The translations under genes and the position numbers were made by a program. A stretch of DNA of 5,678 bases, from NCBI GenBank assembly GCA_003513555.1, contig DOPG01000385.1, forward strand, positions 1 to 5,678, written 5' to 3'. Below are positions 1 to 5,678 of this stretch, piece by piece. Source of the DNA: Rhodopirellula sp. (lineage in GTDB: Bacteria; Planctomycetota; Planctomycetia; Pirellulales; Pirellulaceae). Position 1 is the stretch's first letter; the number at the start of each line of letters is the position of its first letter. The notes under the pieces are model-generated. The model worked only from the letters and a program-made list of their open reading frames with translations, did not search any database and was not told the DNA's origin.

Positions 1-43
1 GCCCTCCACCGCCAGGCCCTCCACCACCAGGCCCTCCACCACC
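1..43 (-). repeat. 15-bp tandem repeat encoding Gly/Pro-rich insert
   Basis: Plus-strand units gccctccaccgccag, gccctccaccaccag and a partial third copy lie at 1-15, 16-30 and 31-43. Read on the minus strand they encode Gly-rich GGGGP-type pentapeptides directly after the HDMNESF motif of the CotH-like domain. The array continues beyond the left edge, so the copy number is unknown. Confidence 0.88.
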
Positions 44-1339
44 GCGGGTCGGCCTAAATGACTCATTCATATCGTGTGGCAAAACATGAAACACACCGGC
101 AGGATCTTTGTAAATGTTGTAATCACTGGCTCGGGTCCAGTAACCGTCGCTATTGATCAAGGCGATATCGGCGGCAAGAAACCAAAGTGCGCCATCAATA
201 TCGAGCACACCATTGAGTTTGTCTTCCAGCTCATCAGCAGGTGTCTCATTAAGCAGTTTGCACAACGCGATCAGATCACGCCAAGACTGCTCATCATCCT
301 TGGACTTGATCTCAAAACGTTCACGATACGGCTCGATGTCCTCACCAAGATACCTCAGGCCTCCATCACCCCTTGGGCTGCCATGCACTTTCCAGCGAGC
401 CCCTTTTTTTGTGCCGTAATTTGCTTTGACGAAATCGCCATTGAACTGCTCAACATTGCAATACACCCCCCAGCTTTCGCCATTAATCACCACGTTCATG
501 AAGTTCGCGCGTGGCGTAGGAATTTTTGAACCTACGATTGAGGAATACAACACGGTGCTCATGAGTGATGCATCACCGTTGCAGTTCAATAGATTCAGCG
601 TTTTGAACCCATGAAGCCTTTGCCCGGAATCCAAATAATCAATTGAAATATTGAGGGAACGCTTGAGACCTTCGGGAATGCTAAAAAAAGATGAAGCACC
701 ACGAAAGCTGACACCGACTTCCTTATACTGCTCTCCGTCGACGGTCAATTTTGCTGGCACCTCAACGTCCGTGGATTTAAAAACAGCTAGTTCCTGCTCC
801 CAGTCATCACTTCCGAACGTCAAAAATAAAGTACGCAAAACGGAAGGATCATAGAGAGGCTGGTCTGAATACTCAGTCACGTCACCGGGTTCAACCTTAG
901 GCCCAGGTTTGCCCTCGGCCATCATCCTGCCACGCCCACCAGGTCCACCGCGTCCACCACCAGAGTTTGTAGCATCAAGCGACTTTCTTGCTTCCGCTCG
1001 CTCTTGTGTATTCAAGCGACCATCGCCATCGGCGTCGAATTTTTCGACGAGAAGCTGATCTTTTGCATTAGGACCGCCAGGGCCACCAGGCCCTTGATTG
1101 CGACCACCGAATCCACCACGCCCACCGAATCCACCACGCCCACCGAAGCCACCACGACCGCCGAAGCCACCACGACCGCCGAAGCCGCCACGACCTCCAT
1201 TCTGACCTTCATTCTGCGGTGCCCCCAATTCACCCTCACCCGGTGCTTGCCCGGGAGGCTGCGCCAGTGATTCCAGACTCATCCCTAACGTGGCCCAAAC
1301 CGCAGAGAGTATAAGAACAGTGAATTGCTTGCCGTGCAT
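1..1339 (-). CDS. Secreted CotH-family protein with EF-hand and Gly-rich tracts (3' end outside window)
   Basis: The frame is open for 446 codons from ATG 1339-1337 to the left edge; an in-frame TGA at 1345-1343 makes this the first ATG. Residues 1-26 form a signal peptide (short basic start, hydrophobic core, likely cut after SLA). Then come a (GGRGGF)x5 tract (about residues 48-80), a canonical EF-hand loop DADGDGRLNTQE (102-113) that should bind calcium, and a CotH-like domain from about residue 165. CotH landmarks include VGVSFRGASSF (208-218), GFKTLNLLN (244-252), PTPRANF (274-280), INGESWGVY (285-293) and LPHDMNESF (420-428). CotH of Bacillus is a spore-coat protein kinase with a divergent kinase fold; D423 is my candidate metal-binding Asp, and the usual WDLD-like motif reads HDMN here. 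A Gly/Pro repeat follows at once and continues past the edge. No ribosome binding site is visible. The family call is firm; kinase activity and substrate are not known. Confidence 0.95.
   Translation of the reverse strand, partial: MHGKQFTVLILSAVWATLGMSLESLAQPPGQAPGEGELGAPQNEGQNGGRGGFGGRGGFGGRGGFGGRGGFGGRGGFGGRNQGPGGPGGPNAKDQLLVEKFDADGDGRLNTQERAEARKSLDATNSGGGRGGPGGRGRMMAEGKPGPKVEPGDVTEYSDQPLYDPSVLRTLFLTFGSDDWEQELAVFKSTDVEVPAKLTVDGEQYKEVGVSFRGASSFFSIPEGLKRSLNISIDYLDSGQRLHGFKTLNLLNCNGDASLMSTVLYSSIVGSKIPTPRANFMNVVINGESWGVYCNVEQFNGDFVKANYGTKKGARWKVHGSPRGDGGLRYLGEDIEPYRERFEIKSKDDEQSWRDLIALCKLLNETPADELEDKLNGVLDIDGALWFLAADIALINSDGYWTRASDYNIYKDPAGVFHVLPHDMNESFRPTRGGGGPGGGGPGGGG
1100..1198 (-). repeat. 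18-bp tandem repeat encoding (GGRGGF)x5
   Basis: On the minus strand the 18-bp unit GGTCGTGGTGGCTTCGGC (phase arbitrary) recurs about five and a half times with only third-position changes. It encodes Gly-Gly-Arg-Gly-Gly-Phe hexapeptides between the signal peptide and the EF-hand of the CotH-like protein. Such an array is likely to be a flexible, positively charged, disordered linker. The near-identical units make it prone to copy-number change by slippage. Confidence 0.9.
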
Positions 1340-1638
1340 CAGTCAAATCCCATGTAGTGTTGTTGAACGCAACAACTCGCGCTCGCGTCCCAGTTGTAAC
1401 GTTAGAGACGAGCCGAAGTTCCGTGGCAAGTCAAATTTTCAAGCATGACATAAGCCAGCAGAGAAATTGATCGCGAGTCACCTTCCACCAGCCCGAGATC
1501 GGCAAGAATGCGTTAAGTTGACGGTCATCAGCGACTCAAAAGGATGTGCGGCGCGACTCGAACTCTATTTTAGGTCGGGGGAAGTCGCGGATCCGCCGGG
1601 AATCGCTTTCTAACTATTTTCCAATGGGTATCCTCGTC
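1340..1638. other. Divergent intergenic region without a recognised gene
   Basis: This spacer of about 300 bp separates the leftward CotH-like gene from the rightward SelW-like gene. I found no tRNA, no tandem repeat and no reading frame with family resemblance. Besides the 1359-1376 inverted repeat there is only a short 8-bp palindrome, TAACGTTA, at 1397-1404. It presumably contains promoters for both directions, but I cannot point to a convincing -35/-10 pair. Confidence 0.6.
1359..1376. promoter_or_regulatory. Inverted repeat upstream of the CotH-like gene
   Basis: GTTGTTG (1359-1365) and CAACAAC (1370-1376) are perfect 7-bp arms around the 4-nt loop AACG. The repeat ends about 20 bp upstream of the CotH-like ATG. 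It could be an operator or a 5'-UTR hairpin. No convincing -35/-10 pair was found to tell which, so the role is inferred from position only. Confidence 0.4.
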
Positions 1639-1875
1639 ATGAAATTAACTTGCGCTACTGCTCGGCCTGAAATTTCGAACCCCAAGCCGTCAGTTTGACG
1701 ACCAAAATAATTACAGAATTCAAGCAGAAGATCTCATCCTTCAATCTAGAACCGTCCAGCGGCGGGTGCTTTGAACTCACCATCGATGGGGAGCTAAAAG
1801 TACTCGAAACTTGCCACGGGTGAGTTTCCGGATGAATCCCTGTTGGTGGATGAAATTCGCAAACTTTTGGACTGA
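1639..1875 (+). pseudogene. SelW/Rdx-like redox protein with Sec-position TGA; frame broken by two apparent 1-nt slips
   Basis: SelW/SelT/SelH (Rdx) proteins are small thioredoxin-fold redox proteins with a CxxC or CxxU site after the first strand. In the frame starting at 1644, codons from 1656 read Tyr-Cys-Ser-Ala-TGA-Asn-Phe-Glu-Pro-Gln-Ala, with TGA at 1668-1670 exactly at the redox Cys/Sec position. The frame continues through SSGGCFELTIDGELK (1755-1799), typical of the family. Homology then moves to the next frame after one extra base (G1800 or one A of the 1796-1799 run): YSKLATGEFPDESLL (1801-1845), DEIRKLLD and TGA 1873-1875. The nearest ATG (1639) is also out of frame, by one missing base in AAA 1642-1644; in-frame TTG 1650 is an alternative start needing only one slip. 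With both slips corrected, 1639-1875 is exactly 79 codons including stop, the usual family size. It may be a real selenoprotein gene with sequence errors, or a decaying one. No Shine-Dalgarno is visible. Confidence 0.7.
1671..1712 (+). promoter_or_regulatory. Candidate bacterial SECIS element downstream of the Sec-position UGA
   Basis: CGTCA (1688-1692) and TGACG (1696-1700) form a perfect 5-bp stem around the loop GTT, whose first base is G1693, 23 nt after the UGA. Bacterial SECIS elements sit just after the UGA as a hairpin with a small apical loop carrying a G near its 5' side, about 16-37 nt downstream, and are bound by SelB. Short AT-rich complementarity (AATT 1671-1674 with AATT 1709-1712) could close a lower stem. 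Five base pairs can arise by chance, so the weight comes from position together with the CxxU context. Confidence 0.5.
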
Positions 1876-2010
1876 TTGACCGCCACGGAGATTGGACACC
1901 GGTCACTGCGACAGACGTTCGCCCGATGGTATTTTGACTGTCAAAATGTGGGCTGGCGAGCTACAATCAAGGGCCCTGCAAGCTTTCCCGACAATCCTGA
2001 CAGTTTTTCA
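1876..2010. promoter_or_regulatory. Leader of the DUF1552 gene with a perfect 17-bp palindrome
   Basis: ATTTTGAC-T-GTCAAAAT at 1931-1947 is a perfect inverted repeat with 8-bp arms and a single central base, 63 bp upstream of the chosen ATG. It overlaps TTGACT (1934-1939), a good -35-like hexamer; TACAAT (1962-1967) resembles a -10 box, but the 22-bp gap between them is too long for a standard promoter. The symmetry and position suggest an operator for a dimeric regulator. The DUF1552 frame stays open through here back to a TTG at 1876, but that translation looks unlike a signal peptide, so I treat the stretch as non-coding. Confidence 0.4.
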
Positions 2011-3348
2011 ATGTATGGAAACAGCCCCACGCCACTGTCAAAATCACAGCCCATGTCAAAATCACAGCTCAAACGCGGCCATGCGCCCTACGGCCGCCGA
2101 AGTCTGCTCAAGGGAGCAAGCCTGACATTTGCGCTTCCCTGCTTGGAGTCCGCTCCCGCGTTAGCAGCGGAAAAGCCAGCACCAGACAATTCAGGCCCGA
2201 CCGATCCCCCCGCAGCAAAGCGTCTTGTCTGCATCGGGTCCAATCTCGGCCTACACCGCCCTGCTTTTTATCCTGAGCAAACTGGTAACGACTATTCCCT
2301 GTCACCGCTGCTGGCAAACCTTGCATCCCACCGCGACAACTTTACCGTCTTCTCCGGCTTTGACCATGAGGCTGCGAACGGCCACAAGAACTGGGACAAT
2401 TTTCTTTGCGGCAAAAGGATTGGTGATGTCAGCCTCGATCAAATTGCCGCCAAACAGATTGGCTTGACCACGCGTTTTGATTCGATACAGCTTTGCGCCG
2501 GGGACATTCCATCTCAACGAATGATCTTCACTGATACTGGCATTCCTCTTCCCATGCTCAATCGTCCCAGTGTGCTGTACCACAAGCTGTTTGCGAGTGC
2601 GGATAGCCGTGCCCGCAGTGAGTACTTACTGCGAAGTGGAAGAAGCGTTCTGGATCTTGCAACCGAAGATGCAAAACGCCTCCAAAAACAAGTCAGCCAC
2701 TCGGATCGCCAAAAACTCTCGGAATACTTTACCTCTCTGCGAGACCTCGAGAATCGCATGTCAAGGCAACTGAAGCATCTGTCAACAAGTGATGCTCAAG
2801 TAGATTACGAGCTGCCAACCTACGATCCAATCGCTCCCACTCTGATGCTGGAATGTGAGCAGATCATGTTTGACCTGATGGCTTTGGCTTTGCAAACAGA
2901 CTCGACGCGTGTAGCCACACTGTTCATTGCCGGACTGGGGCAAGTATTCACGCTTGATGGCAAGACGATGCGTGCCGGTTACCACGCCTTATCCCATCAC
3001 GGCAATGACCCTGACATGATCCGAGATTTGATCCGTGTTGAGACGGAACACATGCGATGCCTGAATCGCTTCCTGACTCAGCTCAAGGAGAAAACGGACG
3101 CTGAGGGTCGTTCACTACTTGATACGACGATTGTGATGTTTGGCACTGGCATGGGAGACGCGAGCCGCCACTCCAATCGTGACTTGCCAACACTGGTAGC
3201 TGGCGGCGGATTCAAACATGGCAAGCACATCAACAACACTGGCAAATCCCATTTGCTTGGGGATGTCTTTATCAGCCTCCTTCGGCAACTGGGCATCAAA
3301 ACCGATTCATTCTCAAACGCCACCCGCGGCATTGACCAGTGGACCTGA
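2011..3348 (+). CDS. DUF1552 domain-containing secreted protein (Tat signal)
   Basis: The product is 445 residues from ATG 2011, close to the usual family size. The N-terminus carries a twin-arginine signal, GRRSLLKGASLTFALP (residues 28-43), with likely cleavage near APALA, so export by Tat is predicted. The DUF1552 domain follows from about residue 75: KRLVCIGSNLGLH near its start, SGFDHEAANGH (about 115-125, conserved histidines), VSLDQIAA, the SHHG motif (328-331) and FGTGMGDASRHSNRDLP (377-393, ending in LVAGGGFKHG). DUF1552 is distantly related to DUF1501 and alkaline-phosphatase-like folds; the reaction is unknown. ATG 2053 is an alternative start, giving a more typical 14-residue region before RR; neither has a Shine-Dalgarno. 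The gene is followed closely by a planctomycete cytochrome-type gene on the same strand, the usual partner of this family, so they are probably co-transcribed. Confidence 0.94.
   Translation: MYGNSPTPLSKSQPMSKSQLKRGHAPYGRRSLLKGASLTFALPCLESAPALAAEKPAPDNSGPTDPPAAKRLVCIGSNLGLHRPAFYPEQTGNDYSLSPLLANLASHRDNFTVFSGFDHEAANGHKNWDNFLCGKRIGDVSLDQIAAKQIGLTTRFDSIQLCAGDIPSQRMIFTDTGIPLPMLNRPSVLYHKLFASADSRARSEYLLRSGRSVLDLATEDAKRLQKQVSHSDRQKLSEYFTSLRDLENRMSRQLKHLSTSDAQVDYELPTYDPIAPTLMLECEQIMFDLMALALQTDSTRVATLFIAGLGQVFTLDGKTMRAGYHALSHHGNDPDMIRDLIRVETEHMRCLNRFLTQLKEKTDAEGRSLLDTTIVMFGTGMGDASRHSNRDLPTLVAGGGFKHGKHINNTGKSHLLGDVFISLLRQLGIKTDSFSNATRGIDQWT
2034..2069 (+). repeat. 18-bp direct tandem duplication at the start of the DUF1552 gene
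   Basis: TGTCAAAATCACAGC occurs at 2036-2050 and again at 2054-2068, a period of 18 bp. It encodes two copies of a Ser-Lys-Ser-Gln block, LSKSQP then MSKSQL, just ahead of the Tat signal. The duplication creates two candidate start methionines (2011 and 2053). Its TGTCAAAAT core also matches the right arm of the 1931-1947 palindrome. Confidence 0.85.
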
Positions 3349-3352
3349 AACA

Positions 3353-3368
3353 TTGAGTAATCACTCAA
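3353..3368. promoter_or_regulatory. Small inverted repeat in the DUF1552-cytochrome junction
   Basis: TTGAGT (3353-3358) and ACTCAA (3363-3368) are perfect 6-bp arms around AATC, starting 5 nt after the DUF1552 stop. There is no T tract, so it is unlikely to be an intrinsic terminator. It might act as an intercistronic mRNA hairpin. It could equally be coding if the next gene starts at TTG 3353 or upstream. Confidence 0.3.
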
Positions 3369-3379
3369 CCTCATTACCC

Positions 3380-5678
3380 TTGCGTTACTCCTCGGCAATC
3401 GAGCTGGTCACACTGGTGACAATGAGCATTCTCACCTTCGCCACATTAAGTCATGCTCAGCCGCCTGCAGCGGCAACAATCATCAATCCGGTGCAGCAAC
3501 AATTCCTGTCTCGCTTTTGCACCGATTGCCATGAACGCGGCAGCGCTGAGAAAGATGTTGTTCTGTCGGACGAATCGATTGACTGGACGAAGCCGGAATC
3601 ACGCGAACAATGGGAGTTGGTTCAAAGCCTGATCGACAAACAGGTCATGCCACCGACGGATTCTGTGCAACCCAGCGTCAAAGAGCGTGCAGACATCCTG
3701 TCCTGGCTCGATACCCAGCTTGTTGAACACAGCCCAATCGGAGGCACCCCGCTCCGCCGCCTTTCATCACGAGAGTACCGCAATACCATCGCTGCCATCT
3801 TTGAACTTCCAAACTTTCAATTACCCAATAATTTCCCGCCAGACAGTTCGGCTCACGGCTTTGACAACCAGGGAAAGAATTTAATGATTGCAGGCTCGCA
3901 CTTGGAAGCGATAGCCGAAACGGCGAGTGCAATCGCAGACACCTTCTTTCTGCAGCCACCGCCTGCACCTGAACAGAGCGATGTCATCGCATTGCCCAAA
4001 GATCTAACCATCAGTTATTCCTCAGCATGCCTGATTGATGGAACAATGCGTCTCGCCTCTTCAGGATCAAACCTGCGGCGAAACGCAACATGGCCCGCTC
4101 GGTTCATCGCTCCTGCGACAGGAAAATACCTGCTCGACATCACAGCTGCCGCCTCACCCAACGCTTCGCTTCCTGCCGAACTTGAAGTGGGCGCAATGAC
4201 GAATGTAAAAGCAAACTCACGAATACTCGGCAAGCTAAATTTCAACGCGACAGCGCCTAGCACAAGGACGATTGAAGTACGGCTGGAGAAAGGCGAAACC
4301 GTAACACTTCGCTTAACCAATGGTGTGATTGATTATGAAGACAAAACTGCCTACAAAAAATTTCTGACACAACTATTTGACGACCAGCCCCGACTGGCTG
4401 CTGCATGGAATGCGGTGGGCGATCCAGCCAGAGGCGGAAGCGGCTGGGCTCGCGTTGCGGAAAAGCTAAATGATCCTAATCTCGATGCTACTCCCTTCAT
4501 CAACGAGGAAGCCAAGCGTGAGGCGGTAGTGACTGCCATGGCCAAGAATTCGGTCAAGTCGGGAGAAACGCTGGTCTATCGTTTTTTTGAACAGGGGCCT
4601 TACCTGGGAATCCATCGTCTAAAGATCGTTGGACCAACCGAAGTTTACCCCAGCAAGGACGAATTACTTCGACTCAAAAGACGCGAAAAACTCACTGGTC
4701 TTTCCGAAACCAGTTCACGTTCGGAAATCGAAAAGTTTCTCTCACAATTCCTCGGGAAAGCCTTCAGGCGACCAGCCCAGGAAAGCGAAATCAAAGCCTA
4801 CGCTGACCTGATTCAAAACGAATGCCGTCGAGCAGGATCGATCGATCCAGGACTGCACCTCGCGGTTCGCTCTGCACTTCTTTCCCCTGCTTTTCTGTAC
4901 CGAAACATCGGCGATGGAGAACTTAGCGACAACGAACTCGCAACTCGGCTATCTTATTTCCTCCAGTCGATGCCTCCGGATAGAAAACTTCAGGAGCTTG
5001 CAAACGAAGGACACCTAGGAAACACCAAGACGCTCATTGCTCAGGCAAAGAGACTCTGCTCATCACCAGCGTTGGCTACAGATTTTACGACACAGTGGTT
5101 GGGGCTGGAAAAGTTGAAGCACCTGCTACCCGATGTTCGCTTGATGAAAAACTTCAAGCCGACACACAAAACATCAATGATGCGAGAAGTCCAACGCACA
5201 TTCCAACACGTGCTCGACAACAATCTGCCGGTGCATGATTTGGTGACACCAGATTTCATCTTCACCGACGAAATTCTGGGCTGGGAATTTTACGAACTTC
5301 AGCAATACAAACCGAAAAAGAACAAGAAAATCCCCAAGGGCATGCGACAAGTCCCCATCGAACGTGATGCGAGACGCGGTGGATTGCTGACCATGCCGGC
5401 AGTCTTGATGGCCACAGCCAATGGGGTCGACACGCAACCCGTTCTCCGTGGGGTATGGGTGCTGGAAAACATTCTTGGCAGTCCTCCTCCCGAACCGCCC
5501 GATGCAGTTCCAGCTCTCACACCTGACACCCGTGGCACCAACAGTCCCAAGGAGCGACTGTCAGCACACATGTCTTCGGAAGGCTGCGCTGCATGTCACA
5601 AATCCATCGACCCGCTTGGATTCGTTCTTGAGAACTTCGACCCGGTTGGGCGGTGGAGAGACCACTACCCAACGTCCA
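3380..5678 (+). CDS. Planctomycete cytochrome-type protein, PSCyt1-DUF1587-DUF1595-DUF1592-DUF1588 (3' end outside window)
   Basis: This exported multidomain protein reads without a stop for 766 codons from TTG 3380 to the right edge. Domains in order: signal peptide (about 1-26, ending LSHA before QPP); a PSCyt1-like heme domain with CTDCH (47-51) and a VMPP methionine (M90) as likely axial ligand; DUF1587 from LRRLSSREYRNTI (125-137) to about 188; a beta-rich segment (about 210-317) resembling a carbohydrate-binding module; DUF1595 (about 450-507, with KAFRRP and LLSPAFLYR); DUF1592 (about 514-640, LATRLSYFL); DUF1588 from RRGGLL (about 665), with a second heme motif CAACHKSIDPLGF starting at residue 736. 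A DUF1585 domain is expected beyond the edge. The start is uncertain: ATG 3422 leaves too short a signal peptide, while TTG 3353 and ATG 3263 (overlapping DUF1552) are also open. It is probably co-transcribed with the DUF1552 gene. The family call is firm; the redox partner and substrate are unknown. Confidence 0.95.
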   Translation, partial: MRYSSAIELVTLVTMSILTFATLSHAQPPAAATIINPVQQQFLSRFCTDCHERGSAEKDVVLSDESIDWTKPESREQWELVQSLIDKQVMPPTDSVQPSVKERADILSWLDTQLVEHSPIGGTPLRRLSSREYRNTIAAIFELPNFQLPNNFPPDSSAHGFDNQGKNLMIAGSHLEAIAETASAIADTFFLQPPPAPEQSDVIALPKDLTISYSSACLIDGTMRLASSGSNLRRNATWPARFIAPATGKYLLDITAAASPNASLPAELEVGAMTNVKANSRILGKLNFNATAPSTRTIEVRLEKGETVTLRLTNGVIDYEDKTAYKKFLTQLFDDQPRLAAAWNAVGDPARGGSGWARVAEKLNDPNLDATPFINEEAKREAVVTAMAKNSVKSGETLVYRFFEQGPYLGIHRLKIVGPTEVYPSKDELLRLKRREKLTGLSETSSRSEIEKFLSQFLGKAFRRPAQESEIKAYADLIQNECRRAGSIDPGLHLAVRSALLSPAFLYRNIGDGELSDNELATRLSYFLQSMPPDRKLQELANEGHLGNTKTLIAQAKRLCSSPALATDFTTQWLGLEKLKHLLPDVRLMKNFKPTHKTSMMREVQRTFQHVLDNNLPVHDLVTPDFIFTDEILGWEFYELQQYKPKKNKKIPKGMRQVPIERDARRGGLLTMPAVLMATANGVDTQPVLRGVWVLENILGSPPPEPPDAVPALTPDTRGTNSPKERLSAHMSSEGCAACHKSIDPLGFVLENFDPVGRWRDHYPTS

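Noticed and set aside
74..529. Plus-strand 151-codon open frame
   Set aside because: It lies wholly antisense to the well-supported CotH-like gene and its translation has no recognisable domain.
1100..1198. Possible CRISPR array
   Set aside because: The units are contiguous 18-bp coding repeats with no unique spacers.
1012..1239. Minus-strand frame rich in Val-Val-Ala/Ser repeats
   Set aside because: It is the out-of-frame reading of the GGRGGF repeat DNA in the CotH-like gene; the repetitiveness is explained by that array.
1540..1610. tRNA-like fragment (gactcgaactc followed by GC-rich arms)
   Set aside because: No complete cloverleaf, acceptor pairing or anticodon arm could be built on either strand.
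1422..1819. 10-bp inverted match CTTGCCACGG between 1422-1431 and 1810-1819
   Set aside because: Short and nearly 400 bp apart, with one copy inside the SelW-like coding region; expected by chance.
1655..1906. Minus-strand 83-codon open frame opposite the SelW-like gene
   Set aside because: No family resemblance or signal; it is antisense to a stretch that reads convincingly as a SelW-like protein on the plus strand.
1876..2010. N-terminal extension of the DUF1552 protein from TTG 1876
   Set aside because: TTG start, no resemblance to a leader peptide, contains the palindrome, and would put the Tat arginines more than 70 residues from the N-terminus.
3078..3398. Minus-strand 106-codon open frame
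   Set aside because: Antisense to the conserved C-terminal part of the DUF1552 gene; no family features.

Overview
The window looks like chromosomal DNA of a planctomycete, probably a marine or aquatic relative of the Pirellulales. The evidence is gene content: a secreted CotH-like protein with an EF-hand and glycine-rich tracts, a Tat-exported DUF1552 protein, and a multidomain planctomycete-type cytochrome (PSCyt1-like heme domain, then DUF1587, DUF1595, DUF1592 and DUF1588). Base composition is moderate and no start codon has a clear Shine-Dalgarno sequence. The taxonomic call is inferred from families only.

Layout. Positions 1-1339 (minus strand) hold the 5' part of a CotH-family gene that runs off the left edge. 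Positions 1340-1638 are a divergent intergenic stretch with one clear inverted repeat near the CotH start. Positions 1639-1875 (plus strand) hold a small SelW/Rdx-like gene of about 78 codons. It has an in-frame TGA exactly where the second redox cysteine of CxxC belongs, giving Tyr-Cys-Ser-Ala-Sec, and a short hairpin 23 nt downstream that fits a bacterial SECIS element. As given, the frame is broken by two apparent one-base slips in A runs, so this is either a selenoprotein gene with sequencing errors or a decaying one. Positions 1876-2010 are a leader with a perfect 17-bp palindrome. Positions 2011-3348 (plus) are the DUF1552 gene. From about 3380 to the right edge (plus) is the cytochrome-like gene, 3' truncated by the window.

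How they may work together. The DUF1552 and DUF1592-type genes are adjacent, co-oriented and nearly abutting, so they are probably one transcript. Both products are predicted to be exported. Such pairs are abundant in planctomycetes and their biochemical role is unresolved. The CotH-like product is also predicted to be exported but is transcribed divergently. The SelW-like gene is a presumed cytoplasmic thiol/selenol redox protein with no obvious functional link to its neighbours. It is the most unusual item here.
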